59,278 nt of DNA from Gemmatimonadota bacterium. Lineage in GTDB: Bacteria > Gemmatimonadota > Gemmatimonadetes > Gemmatimonadales > Gemmatimonadaceae. Of the stretch, positions 34,779 to 44,300 are shown one piece after another; the stretch's first letter is position 1, and each line of letters begins with the position of its first letter. The stretch lies in assembly GCA_028287345.1 (NCBI GenBank), contig JAQBPV010000003.1, positions 1-59,278 on the forward strand. Reading direction: 5' to 3'. The position numbers and the translations under genes were made by a program. The notes beneath the pieces are model-generated. The model made no database searches, was not told where the DNA came from, and worked only from the letters and a program-made list of their open reading frames with translations.

Positions 34779-37378
34779 TGGCGCCGCGACTGCGCGCGGC
34801 CTATCGTTGCGGCTACGTCATGCGCAACCTCTCATCGCTTCGCGGCGCGGTATTGTCTCTCGCGCTGACCTCAGGAATTTCGTATCGAGCCCAGGCGCAG
34901 AACGCGTGCGCCGACCATGCGCTCGTGGGTGCGCCCGCGGCTGGCTGGACGCCGCCGCTCGATACGCGCGTCAGCCTTCACGTGCGCGACGTGTCCCTGC
35001 GTGACGCGCTCGATCGGCTGACCGCTGCATCCAGGGTGCAGCTCGCATACTCCGCCGACTTCCTGCCCGTCGACCGGCGCGTCTGCCTGGCGGCTGAGGG
35101 TGAACCGCTGGGCAGCCTCCTCGCGTCGCTCCTTCGCGGCACTCAAGTGCAGGTGCTCGTTGTGGCTGGCCGAGTGGTGCTGTCGCCTGGTGCGACGCAA
35201 GCGGCGGCGGAGCCTGCGTCGCGCAGCGTGAGCGTACTCGAGCGAGTCGTGGTGACGGGCAATGCCGTTGCCGCACCTCGTCGCCCGCTCGTCATCGGCG
35301 TCGAAGTCATCGACGGAGAGAATCTGCGGCGCCAGTCATTCGGCTCACTCGCGGAGATGCTCAACGCGTCCGTGCCGGGCGTGTGGTCGTGGTCGCAGGC
35401 GCCGTCGTCACTCGTGGCGCAGTACGGCAGCATACGCGGTGCGAGCTCGTTCGGTTCGAGTGCGCCCAAGATCTATATCGATGGTGTCGAGGTCGCGAAC
35501 CCGCTGCTCGTCACGCAGTTCAACCCGGATGTCGTCGACCACGTCGAAGTGATTCGCGGACCGCAGGGTTCGGCTCTCTACGGCTCGGATGCCATCAGCG
35601 GTGTGATCAACGTGATGACGCGGCATGATGGCGGTGGGTATCCGTCGCCCGCGGTTTCCGTGCGCAGTACTGCGGGTGCCGCGGGCAGTGCGTTCGTCTC
35701 CGGATTGGTGCCCACGCACGAACAGCGGCTCAACCTCCGCGCCGGGACGAATGTCCGCTCGGCGGGGTTGGCCGTGGCGTTCGGGCAGACCGGTGCGCTG
35801 TTCCCATCATCCGACACGAGGCAACTCGCGGCGACGGGTGATGCGCGACTCGTCACGTCGCGCGAGACGTTGACGATGTCGGCGCGGCTGTTCGACAAGC
35901 GCTCGGGGATTGGACCGAATCCCATTCTGAGCGGCATCATTCCGGTCGCACCAGCAACTGGGATGTCGGGCCCCGGTGGTGGGTCGACCATGCCAGTGGC
36001 GTCGTCGACTGATCCGAGTCAGTCCGTGCGCCAATACACGCTCTCGTCGAGTGCAGCATTCGTCACGGAGGGCGCATGGACGCACTCGTTGCTCGCTGGT
36101 GTCGACGGCTATTCGCTCAACAACGTCGCTGACGCGATCGGTCCGCTCACCTCGGCGGTCGATTCGGCGCTCCGCGCCGCACGTGGCAACGGCGATCGAT
36201 TCACGTTGCGCGAGAGCAGCGTCGCGCACTTCGGCAGCGATGACGCGCCCGGTACGGTGACCCTGGGCGTCGAGCATTCGGTGCTGCGCCAGGCGTCGAC
36301 GTACACGACGAGAACGCCGGGGACGGATGGACAGCAATTCCCCACGGCGACCGACGTCCTGCGCGAGAGTTGGAATCACAACACGGGGCTGATCTCGCAG
36401 CTCAACATGTCCTGGCGCGATGCGATCTTCGTGTCGGGAGGACTGCGGCTCGAGCGCAACGATGCCTTCTCGGGAAACGATCGCTATCCGCTACTGCCGA
36501 TGGCCGGAGTCGCGGTGGTTCGGAGTGTCGGCGCCGCAGAGGTGAAGTGGCGCGCCGCCTATGGCAAGGGAATTCGCCCTCCGCAGACGCCCGCCCGCGG
36601 TGCGGCGTCGGGCTATGCGAACAACCTTGGTTTCAACGGGTCGGGAACGGTCGGTAGCGTGGTGCCCGCTCTCGACCCCGAGGTACAGGCGGGCTACGAA
36701 GGCGGCGTCGAGTTGTACTTCGGCCGCGCACTGTCGCTGCAGGTCACGCGCTTCGATCAGGACGTGACCGGCCTGATTCAGAACGTCGCCGTGGCAGTGG
36801 ATACCTTTGCGGGACGCGGCGGCAGCATTGAGCGACGCATGCGCTATCAGCTCCAGAACGTCGGGGAGATCACCAACACCGGTTGGGAGTTTCAGGGCAA
36901 CCTCGCGCAGGGCCCGTTCGCGCTGAATGGCTCGTACAGCTCCGTGGACAGCCGAGTGCGGACGCTGGCGAACGGCTATCTCGGCGACCTGCGTCCTGGC
37001 GACCGCATGCTCGCCGTCCCCGCGAGAACAGGTGCACTCACCTTTTCCTTCACGGGAGACCGGTGGTTCGCATCGCTCGGGGCCACGCGCGCCATGGACT
37101 GGATCAACTACGACAGGTTGAGCCTCGCCACGAGCTTCGCGCAGTCGAACGGCTATTCGATGAAGGACAAGGATGTCACGGGGTCGAACCTGCGGTCGTT
37201 CTGGAAGGCGTACGACGGCGACACGCACCTGCGCCTTACAGGCTCGCGTGATCTGTCGCGCGGCGTCGCGCTGCTGCTCACCGGCGAGAATCTCCTCGGC
37301 GGCCAGCTCGGCGAGCCCGACAACGTGACGATCCGTCCGGGCCGCACCGTCACCGCGGGACTGCGCGCGTCGTTCTAG
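34778..37378 (+). CDS. TonB-dependent receptor with N-terminal STN signalling domain
   Basis: 866 residues from ATG 34778, overlapping the FecR stop; ATG 34820 gives the tighter signal peptide (MRNLSSLRGAVLSLALTSG). Residues about 60-120 form an STN domain (TRVSLHVRDVSLRDALDRL, LQ-type LLASLLRGTQVQVLVV), which contacts FecR. The plug follows (RVVVTGNAV, FGSLAEMLNASVPGVWSW, PKIYIDGVEVANPLL, VIRGPQGSALYGSDAISGVI), then the beta-barrel. The STN domain means the receptor both imports a ligand and signals. No siderophore or glycan gene is adjacent, so the ligand is unknown. Confidence 0.93.
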   Translation: MAPRLRAAYRCGYVMRNLSSLRGAVLSLALTSGISYRAQAQNACADHALVGAPAAGWTPPLDTRVSLHVRDVSLRDALDRLTAASRVQLAYSADFLPVDRRVCLAAEGEPLGSLLASLLRGTQVQVLVVAGRVVLSPGATQAAAEPASRSVSVLERVVVTGNAVAAPRRPLVIGVEVIDGENLRRQSFGSLAEMLNASVPGVWSWSQAPSSLVAQYGSIRGASSFGSSAPKIYIDGVEVANPLLVTQFNPDVVDHVEVIRGPQGSALYGSDAISGVINVMTRHDGGGYPSPAVSVRSTAGAAGSAFVSGLVPTHEQRLNLRAGTNVRSAGLAVAFGQTGALFPSSDTRQLAATGDARLVTSRETLTMSARLFDKRSGIGPNPILSGIIPVAPATGMSGPGGGSTMPVASSTDPSQSVRQYTLSSSAAFVTEGAWTHSLLAGVDGYSLNNVADAIGPLTSAVDSALRAARGNGDRFTLRESSVAHFGSDDAPGTVTLGVEHSVLRQASTYTTRTPGTDGQQFPTATDVLRESWNHNTGLISQLNMSWRDAIFVSGGLRLERNDAFSGNDRYPLLPMAGVAVVRSVGAAEVKWRAAYGKGIRPPQTPARGAASGYANNLGFNGSGTVGSVVPALDPEVQAGYEGGVELYFGRALSLQVTRFDQDVTGLIQNVAVAVDTFAGRGGSIERRMRYQLQNVGEITNTGWEFQGNLAQGPFALNGSYSSVDSRVRTLANGYLGDLRPGDRMLAVPARTGALTFSFTGDRWFASLGATRAMDWINYDRLSLATSFAQSNGYSMKDKDVTGSNLRSFWKAYDGDTHLRLTGSRDLSRGVALLLTGENLLGGQLGEPDNVTIRPGRTVTAGLRASF

Positions 37379-37437
37379 CTGAAACGGGACGTCTCGCCGC
37401 CACGTAGTTTCGGATGCCACTCCGTGACTAACTTGGA

Positions 37438-38151
37438 GTGAACTCCTACCCGCTACCGATGCCACTGAACGCACCGCAGGAGGTCCTTGCTCCGGCCGCT
37501 CCCGGGCAGCCAACTGTCGTCGTCAAGTCAGGCGCCGACCTTGCCCAGGCCGTATACAGGGCGCTCAACGAACAGCGCCGCGAGTTGTCGCAGCAGCTCG
37601 AGAATCTCGAGGACAAGCGGCGAGGGCTGATGAACGAGCTCCACGACCCGCAGGTGGCCGGTGTCAACAAGACAGGCATCGAGTCGCGCATCGCCGAGGT
37701 CGACAAGCGCATCGCCGATGTCGACAAGCAGATCGCTGACGCCGATGCAGCGGTAGCGAAACAGGCCGCGGTTCCCGGCGCAGTGCCACCACCGTCTCCA
37801 CCCCGGCAGCGCAACGGCCCGCCGGAGGAGGTGTTCGTCCTCGGCGGCATCTTCATCTTCGTCGTCCTCTTTCCGCTCACCATCGCGTACGCACGCCGGC
37901 TGTGGAAGCGCGGCTCGGGGGCGGTCGTCGCCTTCCCGCAGGAGCTTGCCGAGCGGCTCAATCGCCTCGACCACGCCGTGGAGTCCATCGCCATCGAAGT
38001 GGAACGCATCGGCGAAGGCCAGCGCTTCGTCACGCGCGTGATGTCGGAGAACGGACGCTCGCTCGGCGCCGGCGCCGCGCAGCCGGTGAGCATCGGAACG
38101 CATTCGGAAAAGGCGAACGTTCTTCGCGAGGGCGAGCGCGGAGAGCGGTAG
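37438..38151 (+). CDS. Coiled-coil single-pass membrane protein, cotranscribed with an Opu-type importer
   Basis: 237 residues from GTG 37438; ATG 37459 is possible. A Gln/Glu/Arg-rich coiled coil runs about residues 40-110 (NEQRRELSQQLENLEDKRRG, EVDKRIADVDKQIADADAA). A Pro-rich linker leads to one membrane segment near 140-162 (VFVLGGIFIFVVLFPLTIAYA), followed by an acidic/basic helical tail. I recognise no family. The stop overlaps the GTG start of the ABC ATPase by 1 bp (TAGTG), so it is translationally tied to the importer. A structural or regulatory partner role is inference. Confidence 0.72.
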   Translation: MNSYPLPMPLNAPQEVLAPAAPGQPTVVVKSGADLAQAVYRALNEQRRELSQQLENLEDKRRGLMNELHDPQVAGVNKTGIESRIAEVDKRIADVDKQIADADAAVAKQAAVPGAVPPPSPPRQRNGPPEEVFVLGGIFIFVVLFPLTIAYARRLWKRGSGAVVAFPQELAERLNRLDHAVESIAIEVERIGEGQRFVTRVMSENGRSLGAGAAQPVSIGTHSEKANVLREGERGER

Positions 38152-38912
38152 TGCTCCGAGCGCCGCTCGCGCTTTCAGCACGTGACGTCACGTGCCGCTA
38201 CGGCGATCTGATCGCCGTGCGCGAAGTGTCGCTCGACGTTGCGCCTGGCAGTGCCGTGGCGCTCGTTGGTGAAAGTGGATCGGGCAAGACGACGCTTCTC
38301 CGCTGCTTCAACCGCATGGTGACACCCGAGCGCGGCACGATAGCTGTCGGCGGTGTCGACGTCACCACCGAAGCCGTCGCCGAGCTGCGGCGACGCATCG
38401 GGTACGTGCCGCAGCATGGCGGTCTGCTTCCGCACTGGCGCGTGCTGCGCAATGTCGCGCTGGTTCCCACACTGCTTGGCGACACCGCTCCGAGCGATGC
38501 TGCGCTCACCGCGCTCACGCTCGTTGGTCTCGCGCCCGATCGCTTCGCCAATCGATTCCCGCACGAGCTGTCGGGAGGACAGCGCCAACGAGTCGCGCTC
38601 GCGCGTGCGCTTGCCGCGCGCCCCGGCGTGATCCTGCTCGACGAGCCATTCGGCGCTCTCGACGCCATCACGCGTTCCGACGTTCAGGCATCATTTGCCG
38701 CGATGCGCGCTGCGCTCGAGGTCACCACGCTGCTGGTGACGCACGATCTCGCCGAGGCGGCGCGGCTGGCGAGCGAGATCGTGGTGATGCATGAAGGTCG
38801 AATCGAGCAGCGTGGAACGCTGGCCGATCTCCAGCGCACGCCGGCCACTCCTTATGTCGCGATGCTCGTCGAGCGTGCGATGGCGGTTGCGTCCAGCCTG
38901 GTCGCGTCGTGA
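38151..38912 (+). CDS. ABC transporter ATP-binding protein, OpuBA/OpuCA-type
   Basis: 253 residues from GTG 38151. Walker A GESGSGKTTLLRCFN, Q loop YVPQHGGLLPHW, signature ELSGGQRQRVALARAL and Walker B VILLDEPFGALD, then the switch His in LVTHDLAEA. RCFNRMVTPERGTIAVGG is characteristic of the glycine-betaine/choline importer ATPases. The C-terminal CBS domains of OpuCA-like proteins are missing, which fits the shorter OpuBA or EhuA-like forms. It overlaps the next gene by 4 bp (GTGA). It energises the fused binding protein-permease that follows. Confidence 0.93.
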   Translation: MLRAPLALSARDVTCRYGDLIAVREVSLDVAPGSAVALVGESGSGKTTLLRCFNRMVTPERGTIAVGGVDVTTEAVAELRRRIGYVPQHGGLLPHWRVLRNVALVPTLLGDTAPSDAALTALTLVGLAPDRFANRFPHELSGGQRQRVALARALAARPGVILLDEPFGALDAITRSDVQASFAAMRAALEVTTLLVTHDLAEAARLASEIVVMHEGRIEQRGTLADLQRTPATPYVAMLVERAMAVASSLVAS

Positions 38913-40489
38913 AAGGGCTTCGGCGTTTCGCAATCACTGTCGGCTGCACGTTGTTCGCGACGACGCTCTCCGCGCAGACGGCGGCGCCTGTCGTCGTCGG
39001 ATCGAAGCCGTTCGGGGAGTCGTATCTCTTGTGCGAGCTGTTCGCGCAGCTCCTCGAATCGCGTGGAATTGCTGTCGCGCGGCAACCCGGACTCGGCGCA
39101 ACGGACATCACATTTTCCGCTCTCCGCACCAACGCCATCGATGTGTACCCAGAGTACACGGGTACCGGACTGGTCGCGGTGCTGCATGATTCGCTCACCG
39201 ACTCGCTGATCGCCGATCCGCGCCGAGTCTTCGCGCATGTGGTGCGTCGTTTCAGAGATGCGTATGGCGTGCGGTGGCTGCCGCCGCTTGGCTTCCAGAA
39301 CACGTATGCCATCGCTGTGACGCGCGAAACCGCAGCGCGGCTGCATCTGTCCACGCTCTCCGATCTCGCCCGCGAAGCGCCGAAGCTGACGGCGGGGTTC
39401 ACTCCCGATTTCATTGGGCGTGCCGATGGACTCGCCGGATTGCGACGCGTCTACGGGCTGTCGCCAAAGGCGGTGCGTCCGCTGGCGCCCGCCGTGAAGT
39501 ATCAGGCGTTGGCATCCGGCGCGGTTGACGTCGTAGACGGCTATTCGACCGACGGCTTGCTCGCACGCTACGACCTCGTGACGCTTGTGGACGACCGGCG
39601 CTTCTTTCCGCCATACGAAGCGGCGGCTCTCGTGGGGCCTCGACTCGCTCGCTCTCGTCCGGATGCCGTGGCCGCACTCACACTTCTGAGCGGACGTCTC
39701 GACGAAGCGACGATGCGGGCGCTCAACCGGCGCGTCGAGGTGGATGGTGAATCCGTTCAAGCTGTCGCGGCGGCTGAACTCCGCGCGTTGGGGCTGGTCG
39801 GTTCCGATTCTGGCGCCGCGGCGAGCGAACGTTCGGCGAGTGGAAAGCAGTCGTTCGTCGACTACCTATGGGCGCAGCGCAGCGCGCTCTGGACGCTCAC
39901 GCTGCGTCACCTCGCGCTCGTGTTGGGTGCTCTGCTCGCCGCGATCGTCGTCGCAATTCCCCTCGGACTTGCACTCGAACGCTCGCGACGGTTGGCCGAA
40001 CCCACCATTCGTGCGTTCGGTGTGATCCAGACAGTTCCGAGCATTGCGCTGCTGGCGTTCATGATTCCGTTCCTCGGCGTCGGCGTCGTGCCGGCGCTCG
40101 TGGCACTCTGGCTGTACGCGATCTTCCCCATCGTGCGCGGCACGTTCAACGGCGTCCGCGACGCAGATCCAGACGCCGTCGAAGCGGCCGAAGCCCTGGG
40201 AATGACGCCCCGCCAACGGCTGCTTCAGGTCAGGCTACCTCTCGCCGCGCCAGTGATCATGGCCGGAGTTCGCACCGCGGCCGTCATCACCGTCGGAACG
40301 GCGACGCTTGCCGCGTTCATCGGAGCAGGAGGGCTCGGTGAACCGATCGTCGCCGGACTCGCCCTGGCCGACTCACGCATGGTGCTGTCGGGAGCACTTC
40401 CAGCGGCGGCGCTCGCGCTGCTGGTGGATGGCATGTTGGCGGTCGCCGAGCGGTTCGTGGCGCCCGCACATCGACGCGGTGGCAAGTAA
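38909..40489 (+). CDS. Fused osmoprotectant-type binding protein and permease
   Basis: 526 residues from GTG 38909. A signal peptide (ends LSAQ) is followed by an OpuCC/OsmF-like binding domain, residues about 25-280, with VVVGSKPFGESYLLCEL, ATDITFSALRTNAIDVYPEYTGTGL and a VDVVDGYSTDGLLARY segment. Residues about 310-520 are the permease: six hydrophobic segments and the inner-membrane coupling loop EAAEALGMTPRQRLLQVRLP. In known fusions such as OpuABC or EgtU the order is permease first, binding domain last; here it is reversed. The substrate could be a betaine, choline, carnitine or a thiol-betaine; this cannot be told. Confidence 0.9.
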   Translation: MKGLRRFAITVGCTLFATTLSAQTAAPVVVGSKPFGESYLLCELFAQLLESRGIAVARQPGLGATDITFSALRTNAIDVYPEYTGTGLVAVLHDSLTDSLIADPRRVFAHVVRRFRDAYGVRWLPPLGFQNTYAIAVTRETAARLHLSTLSDLAREAPKLTAGFTPDFIGRADGLAGLRRVYGLSPKAVRPLAPAVKYQALASGAVDVVDGYSTDGLLARYDLVTLVDDRRFFPPYEAAALVGPRLARSRPDAVAALTLLSGRLDEATMRALNRRVEVDGESVQAVAAAELRALGLVGSDSGAAASERSASGKQSFVDYLWAQRSALWTLTLRHLALVLGALLAAIVVAIPLGLALERSRRLAEPTIRAFGVIQTVPSIALLAFMIPFLGVGVVPALVALWLYAIFPIVRGTFNGVRDADPDAVEAAEALGMTPRQRLLQVRLPLAAPVIMAGVRTAAVITVGTATLAAFIGAGGLGEPIVAGLALADSRMVLSGALPAAALALLVDGMLAVAERFVAPAHRRGGK

Positions 40490-40534
40490 GCTGCATCTTC
40501 GCGGTGCCGCAATTCGCCCCTTCTCCGCCGACAA

Positions 40535-42184
40535 ATGAAAGTGAATCCGCGCGCTGGACAACTGCCTGACCACAAGGATCTCGCGAACATCCCGCGCCTC
40601 ATGTCGGCGTACTATGCGGAGCATCCGGACGTCGCGGATCGGACACAGCGCGTCGCGTTCGGCACGTCTGGGCATCGCGGCACGTCGCTGAACTGTTCGT
40701 TCAACGAGCGGCACATCCTCGCCATCACGCAAGCGATCTGTCTCTACCGTGTACAGCAGAAGATCGACGGACCGCTGTTTCTCGGCATCGACACGCACGC
40801 GCTCTCCGAGTCGGCATTCGGCAGTGCGCTCGAGGTGCTCGCTGCGAACGGTGTCGACGTCATGATCGACTCGCGCGGCGGATACACGCCCACGCCTTCG
40901 GTGTCGCTCGCGATCCTCGCCTACAACAAGGGTCGCACCGACGGATTTGCCGACGGCATTCTGATCACGCCTTCGCACAATCCACCCGAGGACGGTGGGT
41001 TCAAGTACAACCCGCCCAATGGCGGTCCTGCCGACACGAGCGCCACGGGATGGATTCAGGACCGGGCCAATGCGCTGCTCGAGCACGAGCTGCGTGGCGT
41101 GAAGCGCGTTCCGCTCGCGCGTGCGCGCAAGGCTGGAACGACGCATACCTACGACTACCTCGACGCGTACGTGGCCGAGTTGCCCAAGGTCATCGACCTC
41201 GATGCGATTCGTGGCGCCAGCATCGCACTCGGCGCCGATCCACTCGGTGGAGCAGGGGTGGCCTACTGGGGCGAGATCGCTTCGCGCTATAATTTGCCGA
41301 TCACCGTGGTGAGCGACGAGGTCGATCCGACCTTCCGCTTCATGAGTCTCGATTGGGATGGGCGCATTCGCATGGACTGCTCGTCGCCGTACGCGATGCA
41401 GCGCCTCATTGGCATGCGCGACAAGTTCGACGTGGCCTGGGGCTGCGACACCGATCACGACCGCCACGGCATCGTCGCGAAGAGCGCGGGGCTGCTCAAC
41501 CCCAATCACTACCTCGCGGTGTCGGCATCGTATCTCTTCACGCACCGTCCGCAGTGGTCGCCGCAGGCGGGCATCGGGAAGACGATCGTCAGCAGCAACA
41601 TGATCGATCGCGTCGCCGCGAAGTTGGGACGTCCGCTCTACGAGGTGCCGGTCGGCTTCAAGTGGTTCGTCGACGGGCTGATGTCGGGCAAGCTCGGCTT
41701 CGTTGGCGAGGAGAGCGCAGGAGCGACGATCCTACGCCGCGACGGCTCCGTGTGGACCACTGACAAGGACGGCATCATCCTCGGCCTGCTTGCTGCAGAG
41801 ATGACGGCGGTGACGGGCAAGGATCCCGGCGAGCTGTATCAAGAGCTCACGAAGGAACTCGGTGCACCGGTCTATGAGCGCATCGACGCGCCGGCGTCAC
41901 CGGAGCAGAAGACCGTGCTTTCGAAGCTGTCGCCGCGAGACATCTCCGCATCAGAGCTCGCGGGTGAGCGCATCGTGAACCTCGCGACGACGGCCGCCGG
42001 CAACGGCGCTGCCATCGGCGGACTGAAGGTCTCCACCGACAGCGGTTGGTTCGCGGCGCGGCCGTCAGGCACGGAGAACGTCTACAAGCTGTACGCCGAG
42101 AGCTTCGTCGATGAGGCGCACCTGCGCCGCATTCAATCCGAGGCGCAGGCGATCATCGCACATGCGTTTGGCGGGAACGCGTAG
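40535..42184 (+). CDS. pgm: Phosphoglucomutase (alpha-D-glucose phosphate type)
   Basis: 549 residues from ATG 40535, close to E. coli Pgm (546). It interconverts glucose 1-phosphate and glucose 6-phosphate in the cytoplasm. Motifs: FGTSGHRG, TPSHNPPEDGGFKYNPP with the phospho-Ser, WGCDTDHDRHGIV for the metal, FVGEESAGA for the sugar and ARPSGTENVYKLYAESF for the phosphate. It starts 45 bp after the Opu permease gene and may be in the same transcript. The SHNPP motif is the bacterial Pgm form rather than the phosphomannomutase form. Confidence 0.95.
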   Translation: MKVNPRAGQLPDHKDLANIPRLMSAYYAEHPDVADRTQRVAFGTSGHRGTSLNCSFNERHILAITQAICLYRVQQKIDGPLFLGIDTHALSESAFGSALEVLAANGVDVMIDSRGGYTPTPSVSLAILAYNKGRTDGFADGILITPSHNPPEDGGFKYNPPNGGPADTSATGWIQDRANALLEHELRGVKRVPLARARKAGTTHTYDYLDAYVAELPKVIDLDAIRGASIALGADPLGGAGVAYWGEIASRYNLPITVVSDEVDPTFRFMSLDWDGRIRMDCSSPYAMQRLIGMRDKFDVAWGCDTDHDRHGIVAKSAGLLNPNHYLAVSASYLFTHRPQWSPQAGIGKTIVSSNMIDRVAAKLGRPLYEVPVGFKWFVDGLMSGKLGFVGEESAGATILRRDGSVWTTDKDGIILGLLAAEMTAVTGKDPGELYQELTKELGAPVYERIDAPASPEQKTVLSKLSPRDISASELAGERIVNLATTAAGNGAAIGGLKVSTDSGWFAARPSGTENVYKLYAESFVDEAHLRRIQSEAQAIIAHAFGGNA

Positions 42185-42201
42185 TTGTCCTCCTCAGCTT
42201 C

Positions 42202-42819
42202 CTATTTCACCGGCACCGTCCACCCAGTCGAAAGCTCCGTCGTCCCCCAGACGATCCGCATCGTTCCCCTGAGATCCGCGTATCCCGACTGCGGCCGAGC
42301 CGACTCGGGCGCGAGGTAGATCGTCAGCGTTTCCTCGCGCTCGGTGCGTGTCTTCGCTGTGAGTGGAATCCGCGCGAAGTCGAACTTCGCGTCGTGCTCC
42401 GTTCCCCAGCCGCCTGTCTGGCGATTGATGATCAGCTGCCATCCGCTCTTCGAGTAGAGGATGTAGAGCGTATAGTCGCCATGTGGCAGCTTCGTGCCGC
42501 CGAGTGTGATGTCGTTGTCGGTGTGCAGCGTCGTCGACGTGTTCGCGCCGAACCGCCAGACGGTGTCCATCGGAATGAGACCGCCTTCGATCTTCCGCCC
42601 ACGTGCGTGCGGCTGTCCGTACGCGATCGCGATGCGCGACGGCCCCGTGAGACTCGCGTCTTCCGCATACCACTTGCCCTCGATGAGGCGCTGGTCGATG
42701 TGCACCTCGACCGTAGCGAAGCTGCTGGCTGCCATGCGCACGGCCGGCGCGGCCGGTTGCTGCGCGCTGAGCGGCGCCGCGACGAGGAGCATGGCGAGCG
42801 CACGAGTGATGTGGCGCAT
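42202..42819 (-). CDS. DUF2911 domain secreted protein
   Basis: 205 residues from ATG 42819, with a signal peptide ending LSAQ. The DUF2911 core is clear: IAIAYGQPHARGRKIEGGLIP, WRFGANTSTTLHTDNDI, LGGTKLPHGDYTLYILYSKSG and IINRQTGGWGTEHDAKFDF. The family is common in Bacteroidota and Gemmatimonadota; no biochemical role is known to me. It converges with pgm, 17 bp apart. Upstream of it, divergent, is the PLP enzyme gene. Confidence 0.9.
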   Translation of the reverse strand: MRHITRALAMLLVAAPLSAQQPAAPAVRMAASSFATVEVHIDQRLIEGKWYAEDASLTGPSRIAIAYGQPHARGRKIEGGLIPMDTVWRFGANTSTTLHTDNDITLGGTKLPHGDYTLYILYSKSGWQLIINRQTGGWGTEHDAKFDFARIPLTAKTRTEREETLTIYLAPESARPQSGYADLRGTMRIVWGTTELSTGWTVPVK

Positions 42820-42921
42820 GAGTCCCTTGGTGGAGGTTGGCGAACCGGGTGATATCATGCGCCCTCGGCTTCAATTGGTAAAGCGCTTGCTCAACCGTCT
42901 CTCGCAGCCGATTTTCCCCTC

Positions 42922-44028
42922 GTGACTACTCTCGCCTCCCTCGACACGCCCGCTCTCCTCGTCGATCTCGACAGGATGGAGCGCAACCTCGCCCGCGCCG
43001 CCGCCTACACGAAGGAGCACGGCCTTGCGCTGCGCCCACACGTGAAGACGCACAAGTCACCTCGCGTCGCCGCGCAACAGCTCGCGCTCGGCGCCGTGGG
43101 GGTCACGTGTGCGACCCCGCACGAGGCGCGCGTGATGGCCGATGCGGGCAGCGACATCCTCGTCGCCTATCCGCCCGTTGGCACGCCGCGTGCCGACCGC
43201 CTCGCCGCGCTGCCTGCGCACGTGACGCTCACCGTTGCGCTGGATTCCGCCGAGGCGATTGCCGAGATGTCGCGCGCGGCGGCGAGCGCGGGTCGCAAGG
43301 TGAGTGTCTACGTCGAGCTCGATCTCGGCATGCATCGCGTCGGCGTGCCGGTCATCGATACGGCCATCGCACTCGCGCGTCGCGTGCGCGAGGAACCATC
43401 GCTCGACTTCGCCGGCATCGCCTTCTATCCCGGTCACGTTCGCGAAGCGCCAGACGACCAGGGTGCCAAGCTCGCCGAGTTGAGCGCTGCGCTCACTGGC
43501 GCGCTGCGAAAGTTCGATGCGGCCGACGTCAGCGCTCGCGTCGTGAGTGGCGGATCGACGCCGACGCTTTGGCGCTCACACGAGATCGAGGGTGTGACGG
43601 AGATTCGGCCCGGCACTTACGTCTACAACGACCGCACGACGGCTGCGATCGGCGCGTGCGGTTGGGACGACTGCGCGCTCACGGTGCTCGCCACCGTCAT
43701 CTCGACGGCAGTGCCCGGACAGGCGGTGATCGATACTGGGACGAAAGCACTCGGCCGCGAGCCCGTGCGCGGCGCGCCGGGCGAAGGATTTGGGATGCTG
43801 CTCGAGCATCCGGAGGTACTCGTCGAGCGGATGTCGGAGGAGCACGGCGTTCTCGATCTCTCGAAGTCGTCGTGGCGTCCCAGGGTAGGGGAGCGAGTGA
43901 GGGTGATTCCGAACCACGTCTGCATAGTCGTACACCTGAACGACTTCGTCTATGGAATCCGTGGCGACGTGCTCGAGACCAGCTGGCCCGTGGCCGCGCG
44001 GGGCCGAGGCGAGCGCGCAGTGATCTGA
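42922..44028 (+). CDS. D-threonine aldolase/D-serine dehydratase-like PLP enzyme
   Basis: 368 residues from GTG 42922. The alanine-racemase-type barrel is shown by DTPALLVDLDRMERN, then RPHVKTHKSP with the PLP Lys, VYVELDLGMHRVGV, and GGSTPTLWRS for the phosphate of PLP. The C-terminal D-Ser dehydratase-like domain has EEHGVLDLS and PNHVC, the His-x-Cys metal ligands of the DSD1/D-threonine aldolase group. It acts on a D-beta-hydroxy amino acid in the cytoplasm; whether aldolase or dehydratase cannot be decided here. The 272-bp stretch after it (44029-44300) holds no gene I can support. Confidence 0.9.
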   Translation: MTTLASLDTPALLVDLDRMERNLARAAAYTKEHGLALRPHVKTHKSPRVAAQQLALGAVGVTCATPHEARVMADAGSDILVAYPPVGTPRADRLAALPAHVTLTVALDSAEAIAEMSRAAASAGRKVSVYVELDLGMHRVGVPVIDTAIALARRVREEPSLDFAGIAFYPGHVREAPDDQGAKLAELSAALTGALRKFDAADVSARVVSGGSTPTLWRSHEIEGVTEIRPGTYVYNDRTTAAIGACGWDDCALTVLATVISTAVPGQAVIDTGTKALGREPVRGAPGEGFGMLLEHPEVLVERMSEEHGVLDLSKSSWRPRVGERVRVIPNHVCIVVHLNDFVYGIRGDVLETSWPVAARGRGERAVI

Positions 44029-44300
44029 GTGTGACCAGGGCCCAGGGAAGCAGCTTGCCCGCTATGTTCGCAATGGGGATGAACATCGCGGGCGGTCCCG
44101 TCACCGTGTTTCCCGGCTGCACGGCGACGATGCGCGGCGCCACGCGGTAAGTCGCGCTACTGGACCGTGACGGTCCCCGTCAGCTGCGCATGCGTCATGC
44201 GGCGCCCCCGTCGTTCGACGCTCGGACACCTCGAGCGTTGCTGGCGGCACACCGCGTGCGAAAGGCGAGCGTGCTCTACTCTCACTCGCAGACTCTCGAC

